Below, one piece after another: positions 21,692 through 35,330 of a stretch of 64,000 bases of DNA. Under the pieces are notes generated by a model. It was not told the origin of the DNA, did no database searches, and saw nothing but the letters and a program-made list of their open reading frames with translations. The DNA comes from Apostichopus japonicus (lineage: Eukaryota; Echinodermata; Holothuroidea; Aspidochirotida; Stichopodidae), in NCBI RefSeq assembly GCF_037975245.1, contig NC_092578.1, positions 18,334,821-18,398,820 on the forward strand, in the 5' to 3' direction. Both the position numbers and the translations under genes were made by a program. Within the stretch, counting starts at the first letter, position 1, and every line of letters starts with the position of its first letter.

Positions 21692-24600
21692 TGTATTTTA
21701 TTTTCATAATATGCACCTACTTAAAGGAAGGACGAAGTGACGTCATTGTCCCCGGGGGAGGGGCGACCCGGATCTTCACGCCCGTGAATATTGCTCCAAT
21801 TATGACTGTGCTCAGCATTATAGATAAGAATTGCTCTATTTTGTTTGCTACTCTATACTGACTGACTCTATTCTGCTTTAAGCTTTGTTTGCTGTTAAAA
21901 CCTTACTTCGTCTTGCATGTTAAAACTCAGTACGATATTCATAAAATTTGATCACATATCTTACTGTTTCACTCTACCGCAATGACTCGACCTAGCCCTA
22001 CTTTATCTTGAGAAGATTGTTATGGATGTTGCCAGAAAAATGATCAAACTCATTAGAAAAGAATAATTGTCAAAAGCGGTGTTATTATTATTATTCATGA
22101 AAAATTAATGTGTAATAGGAATGTGATATGGATGAGGCGAAATGCAGCACACTTTTTATATGGCTTGTTGATCTAAACCGGCGGTACTCGGGCCTTAAAA
22201 CAATTGATGTATTTGGCGCCTGGAGGGATCTAGAACTTTAAGCGACCAAGAGCAAGCAGCTTCTTTTTGAGGCTGTTTTGCTGGTTTGCCAACTCCACCC
22301 CTCTCCCCACGACCACCACCACTCCCTCACACGGGGTATCTTTTAACATCCAATCGTAGATATGTCAACTCTCCCCATCTCTGTCATCTTCAGTTGTATC
22401 TTAACTTACTTCAACAGATGTGATCACATATCTTTTTTTTTTGTATTTTTCGTTATGAATTTCAAATTTCAAATAAAACCTAACTAAAAGTATGCATTAT
22501 GTATTCATTAAGAATCACGAAAGAATTTTCTACTCCAGGATACTTTAAGAGTATGTTACTGTATTTGTGATTTCATGTAAAGGCCATGACATCATGGCTT
22601 CTTAGTTCATTCGACCGTTCTCACGTTCTTTCACATCCGTGTTTACGACATTCCCGGGAAACAAATATTAACAAGGGTTTTATTGCTATACATAGCCTAT
22701 CATTTTCGTAAATATTGGGGTCATAATCTAAGGTCATACTGACATTTTTGTTTTGTTTTTAAAATAAACTATCAACTGATACATTTTTGATGTTACCTTC
22801 TCATGGTTAATACATTATTATTTATAGCTTCGACTGTTGAAAGGACATATTCCGGTAACCTTTAGCATGGAAGTTTTATCGATCGAGTTACTGTGCATAT
22901 AATAGTCTCTGTATATATTACAGCGTGCCAAAACCCGAGAATTTACGATTCCGATGTACTTATCGAGTGGAACACTATTTGCGATCCTTTTCAAAAGTGG
23001 TTTGTAGTACTCTAGAGAGGCTTCGAGTTCTGCCATGAGCATCGAATAAGGTAAACAGAACGACTGGTATATATAGTTGTTGAGCAATGCTCTATACTAA
23101 CGCTACTACTGAGCTTCCCTACTTTTCTGTTTGCCAAGGAAACATACACATAGGGATTGTATGCCACGTATATAGGTTTTATGTTTACTATACTATTTTC
23201 AGTGTGGATTTTATCAATTTCCCATGGATTCAATCTGTCGCACTTTCCATATAATTATATATGTTAATACTTTTGTATTCAGCTTCTATAATTAATATTA
23301 TACTTACCCTAGCGGATTGAGCAGTTGAACGATCATATCCCACAGGAGATTTCTTCATATATACTGTGGACTAATGACTTTTGAGTTCGGCCATATATAC
23401 CCTGTTTACAGGTAACAGACAATTTTTCTTTAAAGTGTATGGTCTCACTTTTGTAAGAGCTACAGTTATCTAACGATGATACAAGGAAATTACCACTTCC
23501 AATTCCGAAGAGGCCACGCAGATTGCAAGACAGTTCCATTATATGTTGCCGAATTAAGAAGTTTACACTTCCTATTCAACTATACATTGAAGTGAATGAC
23601 CGAGGAATTTGTAAATCACACATGCATGCAGAGGTTTCAACAAGGAAAGACAAAAAGTAAAAGCAAAAAGTTCCCACCAAGTCAAGTGAAAGAATATTCC
23701 TTTAAGGTTTTTTTTATATTAATTTAATAGACAGGCGTGAAGTGTTACTTGAAAGACCGTCAACGAGAGTGTCGTGTACCATCAAACATTTAACTTTTGT
23801 TTTATAATATCGGCGTTATTAAACATATACAACACACTACGAAAAGTCGTGAACAATTTTGCAAGATACTTTTTCCTCCTTCAGCTGGTGTGTTTATATA
23901 TCATTGGATGCAAATATAGTTACTTATGATTTAATGGTTTTATTTTGCCTGGAGTGAGCACAGATTAGTGGAATAAAGGTAACTTTTGACCCCCCCCCCC
24001 CTCCCCGCCCCTACCATTCTTCCCCAAGAAAGTAGAATTAATTTTAAAGATTAATGAAAGGATGCGATAAATTTCGAAGAACAAAGGTTATAACCGCATG
24101 CATGCCAGATGTGTTTTGAGCTGTCTGCGAAAAAAAAACAGATTCTGACGCTAGTGTCTGGGATTATCATTTATGCTTCTGATGAAAATCCATAGTTTGG
24201 CAAATGAACGTGTTTTTATTACTCGAGAGAGAGTTTTGCTTTCTATACGACGAGATCATGTTTTAACTTCTAACAGTCCTATAGACGGCTTCTGTGAAAT
24301 AGTGGCGGGAACAGGACCTACATTTTGCCGAGGATAATAGATTTAAACTATAATTTGATCTCATTGAGAATCGGATTCATTCGTTTTAATTTGATTGGCT
24401 TTTCGGATATCAGAGAAGATATTTGAATTCTCAGCTGGTATTGATTATCCCTAACCTCATTGGAAGGGGAACACCACGGGTAAGTCACTCCGATTTGTCG
24501 CCCCAACTTCAATTTCGATAACAAACTTTTTTCGTTTAATTTTGGAAATTAATATATACTCTTCACAAATGTCTTCCGGATAAGCCTTATACGCATACTG

Positions 24601-24700
24601 ATATTGATGGTATATTCCTCTAAACCTGTAATGCACATTCTCGTTAACTATTTAATACATGTGTTATAGGCTGTAGGTTAGGCTACACCATTCGTCGAGG
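21692..24700. other. Plain sequence, no gene seen
   Basis: Contains TGACGTCA at 21738 and a C-run near 23991-24001. Minus-strand frames at 22818-23539 (68-89 codons) have no domain I recognise. Confidence 0.4.
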
Positions 24701-24708
24701 AACTAGAT

Positions 24709-24771
24709 CACGTGCTCGATGAATAGGCGACAAAACTCAATGTAATTTATGCATGACGTCACATGACGTCA
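24709..24771. promoter_or_regulatory. E-box plus two CRE palindromes spaced one helical turn
   Basis: CACGTG at 24709-24714, TGACGTCA at 24754-24761 and again at 24764-24771. The CRE centres are exactly 10 bp apart, so two bZIP dimers would sit on the same face of the helix. No gene or promoter is visible next to it, so any regulatory role is inference. Confidence 0.4.
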
Positions 24772-27700
24772 TAGGATAATACCCCTGTAATCATGCTACT
24801 GGCACACGTTCAAAATAGCAAAGCATTATGTGTTTTGTGTAACTATGCAATGTATTAGTTTATAGGAGTCGGTATAAGTGTTCTGTTAACTGAATGACGT
24901 AGACCTTTAATACCATTTGCTAGCTTCATTTCCTTTGGCTCATAATGAATGTGTTGTTCTTTCAAAATGATTTCTCTTTCATTGACAAATTGTTACAATT
25001 TTGTTTTTGCTTTTGTTGAAGCCATTATTATTCCACTGAGTTATCAACTGAACAAATTACTATAATTATCAAAATCCTGTGAGTTCCGTAATTTTTTACA
25101 AATTGCCACCATCCCTACCACCCCCCTCCCAACCCCCCTCCTATTCGCTCCCCTCCGAATTTGATGGCACAAGTGTACGTCTTTTGGCCAGTGTCGTTGC
25201 TTTAAAGTACCATAATGTGAAGCAAAAGTAAGCATCACTTGATGAAATTTAATTAAGACTGTTTTACATTAACATAAAAACTGTTTAAATAGAAGGAATG
25301 TCACCGATAACAAGTACCATGAAAACAGATGCTCCATACTTTTCAAAGGATCCATATTGCATTGTGACTTTTTAACTTTAATAGAGGTTTTTATGCCAAC
25401 ATATACCACACTTCATATTTATGTAACGTTAAACACACACTAGTATAGTACAGCACAACTAACCTGAACTTTGACACTTTATTCGAGATAATATGAAGAG
25501 AACGGCAAAACCGTTATCTTTCGTTAAGACAGTGACCCAAGTTGACCCTTGACCCTTGACTCGTGCAATGAAATTACATGCGAGTTCACTAATACGACAT
25601 GCAGATAAGTTATGTTAGCGTTTATATCCATGCTCAGTTAAGGCTCGATATTATACTCATGTGTAAGTGTTTTGCATATTAAAGCAGTCACATGATTGAA
25701 AGAAAATGGCCCCAACCATTTTGAATCTTGTTCACGTCACTATAGTATCGTAAAGTTGTTAATTTCCGGTTTGAAAGTTAACGGACGTTTTCTTGTATAT
25801 CTTAACAGTAAGTCTGAAAATATGTTCTTGTGTTTATATGTGACAGCCCAAGAGCTAGGCTATCAAAGCAATCAGCGCCATAAATGAAAACATATAAAAC
25901 CTTCGCAATGATTGTCCTATTGGTAAATGTGCGTTTCACAGAAAGGAATATATTTTCACAAAAGTTTGGAATAAAAGGTCTAAGACACTGACTTGAAGAA
26001 ATGAAAGGTTCTCGACCAGGGAGCTAATTTCTCCTTCACGCAGATCAGGTTCAGATAACTATACGTTAGGTTACTAGTTTTGCTTAAGCAATCTTGTCAT
26101 AGAACACACATACCTTACGATTATATCCCAACATAAAATGACACCATTTTTTTTTTGGGGGGGGGGGGGGGGTTATAAGTGAAGAAAAATGAATTTTTCT
26201 TTTGCAGTTATAATTAATTCAAACTCCAAAATCGTCCTAAGGCTTATATACAGCACCCTGTGTTTTTTCAAGTTGAAGGTAAATATACATCCTCTGGAGT
26301 TTAGCCTATGGCGGTAATAAAATGTATTACGGTTAATAAAATCAGTTCAACAAATTGAAGTTTATAAGCTATATTGTTTTGTCCGGTGTATGCATGAGGT
26401 ATGGAGAGGTAATAGCCATAATATTCTTGCAATATTATGTAGCAAGGAGATGTTTGGGGACATTTCCTTGATTATTTAACTCATAACCAAACCTTTCAAG
26501 GGCTTTCAAGCTTATCTGAGATTGTTTCTAATTTTAATCATTCGGTGAAATTGAAACTGAAAACAAACGAAAAATATTACCTTACTATGTCTTTTAATCA
26601 AGAATGTACCCTAATATATGGTTTCGAGGACACAAGACAGTGATCAAGTTGCACTGGAATTGTTTTTAAATTTGTTGGGAAACATATAACAGTGATATCA
26701 AATAGAAGTTAAGGTTCAACCTTGAAGCTTTGATTTGTGCATCGATGAATCTAATATTAAGTACCCAATAAATATGAACAGCTTTCTCTTGGACTTGGTG
26801 CATATCTAAACCAAAACGTTCTGCCTAAAGTTGGTGTCACGGCCACCTTACGACATTTTATAATTATTTGGAGAGGTATTTTAAAATAATTTGGAGATAT
26901 TACCTCCCATGCAGGACAACAGACTTATAATCTTCTACCAATATGTGTGGTACAAACATTTGTTATAAGACGTGATTGTGAAAAATGACTGTTGTAACAT
27001 TATACAAATTGAATTAAATAATTCTTAAGTTTGTATAACTGATTGAAGGAATAAATTTGACCTCTAGGTCAAACATCCTCGTCTTAAAGGGATATTTCAA
27101 TGGTAGATAAATGGCGTCAGTTATCATTAACAGAGAAAATATGTCAATTACACTGCTAGTAAAAAATTTCATCTCATCATCTTGTCTACAACTCAAGATA
27201 TAATAGATTTAATGTAACATATTTTGACTGGCTAAACCATCGATTCTTCTAAGAAGTGGATCACAGTGGGTGACCTGTGATGTCATCACGGGTACATGTT
27301 CTTAAAGGCATTGAATACTCGCCCCAAACCGCGTGCCACCCTCTGAAAAAGTTAACTTTCCGTTGCTTGCAAATGACGTTTTTTTCTTGTCGCTACAAAA
27401 TGCAGACAATAATGAAACGTGATACCTTGTTATCTTTTATCTGGACATGAGATGTCCATCGCTGCTATGTACACTGTGTTGTGGGTATTGACCGTAGCTG
27501 TATGTACTGACTGTACACTAGTGCCTAATTACTAACGGTAGCAAGCTGTGTGTGTATTTTCTGGGATCGATGGTGGTGTCTAACACTTCTGTTACACCTC
27601 ATTCGACACTAGGTCAGATTACCGGCATCATACGTTTCTTTGTGCGCGAGTCTTCACACCCTTTAAAATGCCTTAATTTCCCTGCCATCATTCTTTTTGT

Positions 27701-29014
27701 TGATTTACCTTTGAGATGTGATTCTTGTAGTTACATTGAAACGTTTGCAAGCTTCGCTATTAATGTTCTCCGTATTCAAAAAATCCTCAAAATACAACTT
27801 TCTTGTTCAAATATTATTTTATTTTGTAAATGGTAAATATCTTCATATATTTGCCTTGAAGAAAAACTCTATAAAGATGAGGCTTTGACCAGACGATGCA
27901 AAACCCTTCATCGATCTTATGAGGCAATCACCGTCATTACACCGGAATACCCCTTCAATGATGATACACTGACCCATTACGTAAAATTGGGTTGCTTTGA
28001 ACTTTTGCAATTATTGAAGGTAGTTAAGCTTATATATAGTGATACGTTATACAACCATAATGAAGTTTAGAATTAGTCAATACTATATAAGAAACATTTT
28101 GTTGTTGAACTTGATCTGTTTGAGATACTTTTGATAGCAAGAAGACACACACAAATTCCATTCTTTCCTGTCCTTCGCTTCTGATATTAATTACCCTCCC
28201 TGTCAATGTTTTTACCGTAATGAAATACTGTAGTCTCTCATTCAAATCGCTTGCGGGTAACTTATCTCTAATTCGGTTTTGTATTTCAAAGGTTTACTTG
28301 AAAACTGGTACAGAGTTCATGATACTTGAGTAGACACGTTTTCAGTTATGGATAACCTCTGGTAATACAACTATATATATATAGTTAGTACCAGAAATCA
28401 TGAGAAATCATGAAACCAGAGCCGTGCATTACCGTTTGACTTCCAGATCAAGAAACATGTTAAGGTAAATTTCGGTTAGGAATCATCTCAGCGACATATT
28501 CCTATTAGGTTTATAAGAGAGGATTGAATATTAGGATGAAAAACAATATGGGGGGGGGGTGGGGCGGTCATGGACAAGTTCATTGACCGTAATTAAGAAA
28601 GCTTATCAAATCCATCGAGACTATATTTAACCTGATACTGTATGGTTGTGAGTATATTCATTTTTGTAGTACGGCGTGCACGCTATAATATTGGCATTAC
28701 TTGCCAAGTGATCAATACCTACATGACTAGACGTTGAAACTTGAAAATTTCATATAGTCTCTGTACATTTGCAGTTTCAGAGGCTAGCTGCGTAGGCAAC
28801 TTATTCAAAGACTATCACGGCGATCACGAGCGCCCTCTGTATGTAACTACCTACATGACTATACTCCCCCTGGTGTATTGTCCGCCCAAAAAACAACATC
28901 ATGAACAAGCGAAAAGGTCTTCCTACAACTGCAAGCACTCCTCGCGCACTACAAGAGTAATGCATATTTGTATAGGCAAATGCAGTTCTAGTTTACATTG
29001 CATTGACTGACGTA
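24772..29014. other. Plain sequence, no gene seen
   Basis: AT-rich with no recognised domain. A T-run followed by a G-run of about 16 lies at 26152-26172. 27300-27345 ('GGCATTGAATACTCGCCCC') looks like the edge of an interspersed repeat but has no second copy here. The 94-codon frame at 27552-27836 has no recognisable domain. Confidence 0.4.
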
Positions 29015-29114
29015 AAGTCTTAAATCATACATAGTCTTAAATCAATCATAAAATCATACTAAGTCTTAAATCAAAGGTCATAAATCATACTTAAATCATA
29101 CATAAATCATACAT
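29015..29114 (+). repeat. Short tandem TAAATCATAC-type repeat
   Basis: About eight imperfect units of TAAATCATAC(AT)/AAGTCTTAAATCA. It abuts the head of the SINE that follows. Confidence 0.7.
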
Positions 29115-29361
29115 CGTGGAGTGTTAGCTCAGTGGTTAACGCCGGTGCCTTTCAATCATAAGGTCCCCGGTTCGAGTCACTCTAAGATTAATGTATGTAG
29201 TCCAGTTACAGAGTTGTTGACAATTGACAATTCATAATCATGGACGTTAAATATGAATGTAAGAGACTGACTTCGGTCGGCTTGCGGCCTTGATAAACCA
29301 ATGAGGCTTCTTCGCGAGTTCCTGCTTGCAGGAGGATCTAATATACATTATACATACATAA
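29115..29361 (+). mobile_element. tRNA-derived SINE, family 1, copy 1
   Basis: The head has an A box (TTAGCTCAGTGG, 29124-29135) and a B box (GGTTCGAGTCA, 29169-29179). The body contains TTGACAATTGACAATTCATA and CTTCGGTCGGCTTGCGG, ends GCTTGCAGGAGGATCT, and the tail is ATAC-rich. Inverted copies lie at 39015-39238 and 43480-43705. The tRNA-like head supplies the internal RNA polymerase III promoter; movement would depend on a partner LINE. Confidence 0.9.
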
Positions 29362-30461
29362 GGGTGACCGTGAATCAGGGAGACATGCATGGTAGATGTC
29401 CACTATTACATTATACTTCGTGGTCATTCTTTTCCCAGCCAGCTATGACTATGAAGAAATTATAAAGATTTCTTAAAAGCTCAATTATACCTTTTCCCTT
29501 GAGTTTAGAGTGGATTTCCTTGGAATTTGTAAGCTTCAATCGATGTATAATGTTTAGTAAAATGATGAATAAAATGATGTTTGCATTGGAATATTTGGCA
29601 TAATATTCGATATTGGCGTTTATAGTTATAATCGAAGTCATATTTGTGAGAAAGTTTGGGAAACAGAGTTGTGATTATTTTACTGAAATGTCTCACATAA
29701 GGTTTTGTGAATTTATTTTTGACTGGAAAATAATGTCTTTGTGCGGTACTAACAATGTTGAACATGCCTTTTAACATTCCAATAAAGCTGGCTGAAATAT
29801 TCAGTCCTGCTTAGCAAAGTAAATAACAGTTTCCTAAAACGTGTTTTCACCGACAAGCAGACACGAAAATAATACATTGCTGTCAGAGTCTATAAACGAT
29901 ATGCCTTCGAAACGTCCACAAAATGCTGACTTCTAACAAGATAAGGTTACCGACTTTACAAATTAAGTAAAATTTCGTAAATGTAAATGATTTATTTGCT
30001 AAACTAGTTATTACGTAAACTTAACCGTCTAGGCCTCCTACTAACAATATACCGTGACAAATCAATATTAGTATTCATTAGTTAGTCAACCGTGATTATA
30101 ACGCATCTCTTCACGCAGTGACCACTGCATGGTAAAGTATTGCTTCTTGCATGTACAAGAAACAACACCTTATCAAGCTTGAGGCTAAAAAAAAAGATGA
30201 GATTTCATCAGCAACATTCCGCAAATCTTATGTAGCAAAAAAAGAAACAAATATTGAAAAGCATAAATATTATTCATGATGTAGAGGCCATTTTGAATTG
30301 CTACATTTTTTGTTGGCAACGATCCACAGTTTTGCAGGCTTCTTTCAAAGTGAACTACGAGAATACGACTCATATCCAGAGAGAAGGAGGTCAGACAACC
30401 TTTTTATTTCCCCAATTTCCTTCCATTCTTCCAGATACTTTCGACTGAAGCTCGAGGAACC
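29362..30461. other. Plain sequence, no gene seen
   Basis: Minus-strand frames at 29411-29777 (76-90 codons) are unrecognised. Confidence 0.4.
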
Positions 30462-30469
30462 CTGTAACC

Positions 30470-30993
30470 CAGGGGTTCCCTAACTGGGGTGCATGAACCC
30501 CCAGGGGGTGCGTGAGTCCATTCCAGGGGCTTCGTAAGGACGTTTCTGAAAGTCAAAACTAAAGTAGTTTTTGTTGAACTAAAATCTGATATTTCATATA
30601 ATTTAGTAATGTACAAAAGTCGTACCTATCGACAAACTCTTTTCGCGTTCCATATGCATATGTTGCCATAGTAGTACCGTACCGTGCATGTGATAAATAA
30701 CTGAATTATGAAACAAACACAGGCCGCATGACTTTGGTGAAGTTGGTGTACGCATGACAGAACGTCGTGAAGATAAAGAGCTAATATGATCTTGAAGTTT
30801 CCAAATAAATATTTGTTCATATCTTGTTTTTTTCCATTACAATATTACACTATGAACTTGATCTATTACGAAGCACTGCTATGCGTATTATAGTATAATA
30901 ATGACTCAGATCGTGTCTCGAAAAGTTGGGGGTTCGTGGACAACTCTGACATCCACAGGGGGTTCGTGGGGGGCTTAAGTTAGGGAAACCCTG
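30470..30993 (-). mobile_element. Non-autonomous hAT-type MITE, copy 2
   Basis: The element is 524 bp, in the opposite orientation to 1366-1722. Ends are CAGGGGTTCCCTAACT and the complement of CAGGGTTTCCCTAACT. A perfect 8-bp duplication, CTGTAACC, flanks it at 30462-30469 and 30994-31001. The outer ~200 bp on each side match copy 1, and about 165 bp of interior (around 30700-30870) is absent from copy 1, so copy 1 is probably an internal-deletion derivative. The 16-mer CTTTTCGCGTTCCATA lies at 30639-30654. Confidence 0.92.
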
Positions 30994-31001
30994 CTGTAAC
31001 C

Positions 31002-33311
31002 AATCAACCCACCAGTATGATCAATCTTATTAAAGTATGCACAGGACATTTAAGGTCTGCATACATTGATACAATTGGGCATTTGACCCTTAACCACTTC
31101 TGTTGCGAATGTTTTCACGAAAAATGCCCTTTTTTCAGCATAATCCTGAAGATCCAAGTTAGATAATGCATGAAAAGTACCTTCTTTCCATATTTTAGTA
31201 ATATTTAAAAATTATGTTCATTTATTGTCTTTCGTCATAAATGGTGCCCCTTTTATATCTGACAAGTGCCCTTATCGGCAACCATCAAGTAGGGTTAGCT
31301 CCCTATTACCTCCCTGTTACCTATAGTAATAATAACCATGCCGTAGTATACCATTGCAATCTACAACGCGCTGACCTTGATAAATTCACATTCGCCAGCT
31401 CAATTCATTTCCTTATTTCTTTGAAAATGTCGAATAGTTCCCTTGGCTAACCGAACTACTTTCCTTTCCTCAATTTTGATTTATCCACAAATATTAGATT
31501 CGTTTACCAAAAGCCACGGTTTAACATCGCACGAATATCAATAAATAATCAATAATTAATTAATCAATATCGCTGTAATTAAGTTGTTTTCTTTTGTAAA
31601 TATCATTGTCAACTTCATTCCCTTCCAAATTAATACTGATTCTGACTTTTTTTATATTAAATTCGGTATATTTCAAACGTCGTTGGGGTTCTCCATCCTA
31701 GAATGGGTAGTTTTGATGAGTTAATGAAGTCTAAAAAAAATAAAAAAGCCAAATGTAGCAAAGCAAATGAAGTTTTTTAGTTTTGTATGAAAATAGGGCA
31801 ACAGCAACGAAAGCATAGGAACTCAAGTCAATATCTCTCTTTAAGTCAAATGTTTCGCCTAATTGGTCGATTTTTATCGCTTGTTTTGTAGTTATGAGCT
31901 GTTTTATAGATTTTGGTAATTGTATACATATTCTGCCCTTCTTTATCAGTTCGTGAAAAATCACGCTGTTTTTAATGCAATTGTAACTTTAAATCATTAC
32001 TTCAAAACGATTTGATATTTGAGGAAGTTAACCAGACAGAACGCAGTTTCTTCTATATTACTACTTATGGCAATAGGTGATTATATGGGAAATTCAGTTA
32101 TCTTTTGGCGTCAACATATAATAATACTGTTGCATTATTATTATTCGTGCCCCTGTGAAGGTAGGCTACTTTCTACGAGGTTAACTTCTTAACGAATAAT
32201 AATTCGTTTCGCTTTGCCAGAGGGACATTAAACGTAATATCGTGAATCTTTACTTTATTGCAAACCACCTTCTGTTGCCTCACAATTTGATGCCTGAAAA
32301 ATATCATAAAGTTTTGATCAAGGTTATTTACTGATGTATTTTCCCTAAATTTGCGCGTGTTGTTTGACACATTATAAGCCCAAAACGATAGCTTTGCGAC
32401 AGTACAATAATATCTAACATTATAATAACTAGGACACTGTAGGCAAGGAGAATGTGTCCTTTATTACAAATAACATTTCATATAAGCACTGCACGGAGAT
32501 AATCAAACTTTAAGGGAAACATATAAAACAAAATTAACAGATAATGAAATATCATATGCAATTGAAAACATCATTTTTTGTTTATCATCTATACAGTTAG
32601 TGACAGTAGTTAAATGTTTGATGATAATATTCCGTTTGTAAGTATAGGCTTATAGATAGGCCTATACTAAATGAAACGCATAACACTTTACTATACTACC
32701 TTACAGCAAAGTACGATAATAATACTTGATCAACTTCGTCGAGTCAGATCTGTTGGCAAGAACAAAGTCGTAGTTTAGAAATTAATGGTGATCAAAGCCG
32801 TAGTGGGACGTACAAATATATAATGTTCTGAAATATTAAACTCCATTCCCCCTTTCTAACGTAGAAATGTGAGAAGATACATATTTTTATTTTTATCTGT
32901 TGATAATATCATGCATGACCTGTGCATCTTCTTAAAGAATCCATATTTTTCGACCGGCGTTGACCGGCTAAATCAAATAATCTGTTTACAGAAGATGAAC
33001 AGCCAAGGTATAATAAATCATAAACACGGCTTCTCTTCATGCATGGTATCAAATTGCATAACTTATCTCACTATAGTACGTTAATATAATAGTTGGATGT
33101 CTCGTTAGCTCTGTTTGTTTTCTTGTCTGTTTGTGATATATAAAATAAAGTCTTTGCGGTAGAGATGCTTATGACGTGCCAGTCTATCAGGCAGCTAAAG
33201 AACAGTTGGCTCCGTTGAAGGATAGCATATAACTTATGATTTCATTCATATACAAAACAGAAGAATTGAGCAACTCTAGAAACAATTACGTCACGGAGCA
33301 AATTCTTGAAT
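31002..33311. other. Plain sequence, no gene seen
   Basis: AT-rich with short unrecognised frames; the longest is 77 codons at 31731-31964 (minus). Confidence 0.4.

Positions 33312-33400
<89 letters not shown>
33312..33400. repeat. (TA)n-(CA)n-(TA)n microsatellite
   Basis: TA tract, then about nine CA units, then TA again. Confidence 0.96.
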
Positions 33401-33401
<1 letters not shown>

Positions 33402-34029
33402 TAGGGCACAAGACTTGTCTTGACTTAGTTCAACGAACTAAGCATGACGTCACTTAAACACTGCGTGATATCCATCAGAGATGAAAACCCCTGACGTGTT
33501 ATTTGTCTGGAATTGGCCGGAACTGTTTTAACTGGTGGAAACCATAATATGTGTTTTACTCACTCGGAGAGCACGATAATTGCAGCATAAAACGCTAGCA
33601 CACGTGTCGAAGTCTCGAATTTCTAAGATCCCATTTCTACCGAGCCATTACCCGCACACGTAACAATTAAGTCCTGATGGTATAATGTTGTTCATTGCTG
33701 AGTCCGTCTTGCTCTCTATAATTTCAGGTAATGAGGTGTGGAATGATTCTTTTTTTTTTGTTTCTTTACCTAAGTTGAAAAATTCTACAAAATAACTTTG
33801 AACTGAGGTGGTTCTGTGTCAGTCTGTTAATGTAATTACGTGGCGATGAGTACTTGTGTATGTGTGTGTTTCTGTTAGCCATTTTTATGAGATCATTCAG
33901 TGTCTGAAATGCGTCAATCCTTTAAAAATGCGCAATCGTAACACCTTATTATTTATCAATATAACGATTAATATGTCGATCTTAGGAAGCATATTTCTGC
34001 GATATAGATAGTTTTGTTCATAGATAAAC

Positions 34030-34165
34030 CACAGCAACCAATGGCAGCCACTGTCATGGTCACGTGGTTACAGTCTCAATGTAAGGAGGCTTAGAAGTTG
34101 AGAATGGATCAAGTTGGCTGATTTGCGTCCCCATGGAGGCTCTTACCTTGGTTTGCTTTTCTTGA
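34030..34165 (+). repeat. Interspersed repeat with GGATCAAG core, copy 2
   Basis: Reads GGTTACAGTCTCAATGTAAG, then GTTGAGAATGGATCAAGTT and CCCCATGGAGGCTC. It aligns with 58190-58280 over about 90 bp and more loosely with 1800-1880. Confidence 0.5.
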
Positions 34166-35040
34166 AACGTATTTTCCAATTTGCAACATTTTACGTTTTT
34201 TTTTTATCTACTTCTTCCTCTTCGTATTTTGACTATTTATCGCAAGCCTGCCAAGACCATATCTAATAACACTACTTTATTCTGCCAATATCACAGTATC
34301 TCACTTTATCTAATTCTGTCTAGTATAAATACATGATACTTTGCTGAATCGTATAATTTCAGAGGGCAACCAAGCGGCGACGCGGAAAGATGATCATCAA
34401 AATAATAAAAACTAAAACCTCCCTTTAAAGTTCATAATTTTCAGCTAAATGTGTTTGGCTGTGGCACCAAATATGCTAGGGTGATCAAATATAATTACAT
34501 GAGGGGAACGGAGAATTCCCTTTACTCCCTAGAGCAACTTCGTTATCATTGACGGTGGTATATATATAATTACTATGGATACAATAACGTGAGGCGATCG
34601 AACTGTAATCCTTTTTCAAAATCGTGCATTTTGTATTTGAAAAAGAAAATAATTTTTGCAAATACAAAAACAAAAATTGATTTAGCGTCCTTCGATATTA
34701 TTATTATAGATATTTATTAATTGATTAATTATTTACTGTGTTTCGTTATTGAAAATGATTACAGTTGGCAATCACATTAAACATTGTCTTGTAAATTAGT
34801 TGTTGTATTCATGTACGCTGTAATATTTATTCATCGCTGATATGTTTTGTTAAAACAGGTAGGAAAAAAAGCGTTATAGGCATAGGTTTATTGAAAGAAA
34901 GGTGATTGAAAGAATTTTGTCCAGCAAAAATATTTGGATTAAGAAAAGTGGGAATTTTAAAGACGTCCTGCACCTTTGAGAGTTTCGTGACATAGGCTCG
35001 CAAAGTCAGAACCTATGAATATTATAATAATATTCACATA
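34166..35040. other. Plain sequence, no gene seen
   Basis: No domain, tandem repeat or RNA-like element recognised. Confidence 0.4.
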
Positions 35041-35330
35041 TAACTTGTGGTCAAGTGGTTAAGGCAGTGGACTTGTGATCTAAAGCTTGCAGGTTCGAGT
35101 CCTGGCCAGATTATTATGTTGTGTCCTTGGGCAAGGCACTTTATCTCCATTGCCTCTCTTCACCCAGGTGTATAAATGGGGACCTGTGAGATAAACTGTC
35201 AGTTAGGCGCGGTTTAGCTGCTGCCATGTGGAGGGATTGTCTCTATGTTTGACAGGTTATCGTTGACCGGGGTAATATTGTAAAGCGCTTCGAGCATTTG
35301 GGAAAGGCGCTACATAAAAATATGAAATTG
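35041..35330 (+). mobile_element. tRNA-derived SINE with L2-type 3' tail (family 2)
   Basis: The head has TGGTCAAGTGGTTAAGGC (A-box region) and a perfect B box, GGTTCGAGTCC (35092-35102). The body contains TTGGGCAAGGCACTTTATCT and CACCCAGGTGTATAAATGGG, a conserved block seen in SINEs of many animals. The 3' part reads GTAAAGCGCTTCGAGCATTT and GGCGCTACATAAA, the stem-loop-like end shared with L2-clade LINEs, which would supply the enzyme for its copying. This is the best-preserved SINE in the window. The named core-domain class (for example Nin-DC) is not certain from memory. Confidence 0.88.

Noticed and set aside
29118-29190. tRNA gene
   Set aside because: A and B boxes are present, but the sequence is repeated with a long shared body at two other sites, so it is a SINE head. 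The same applies to 11688, 35041 and 36646.
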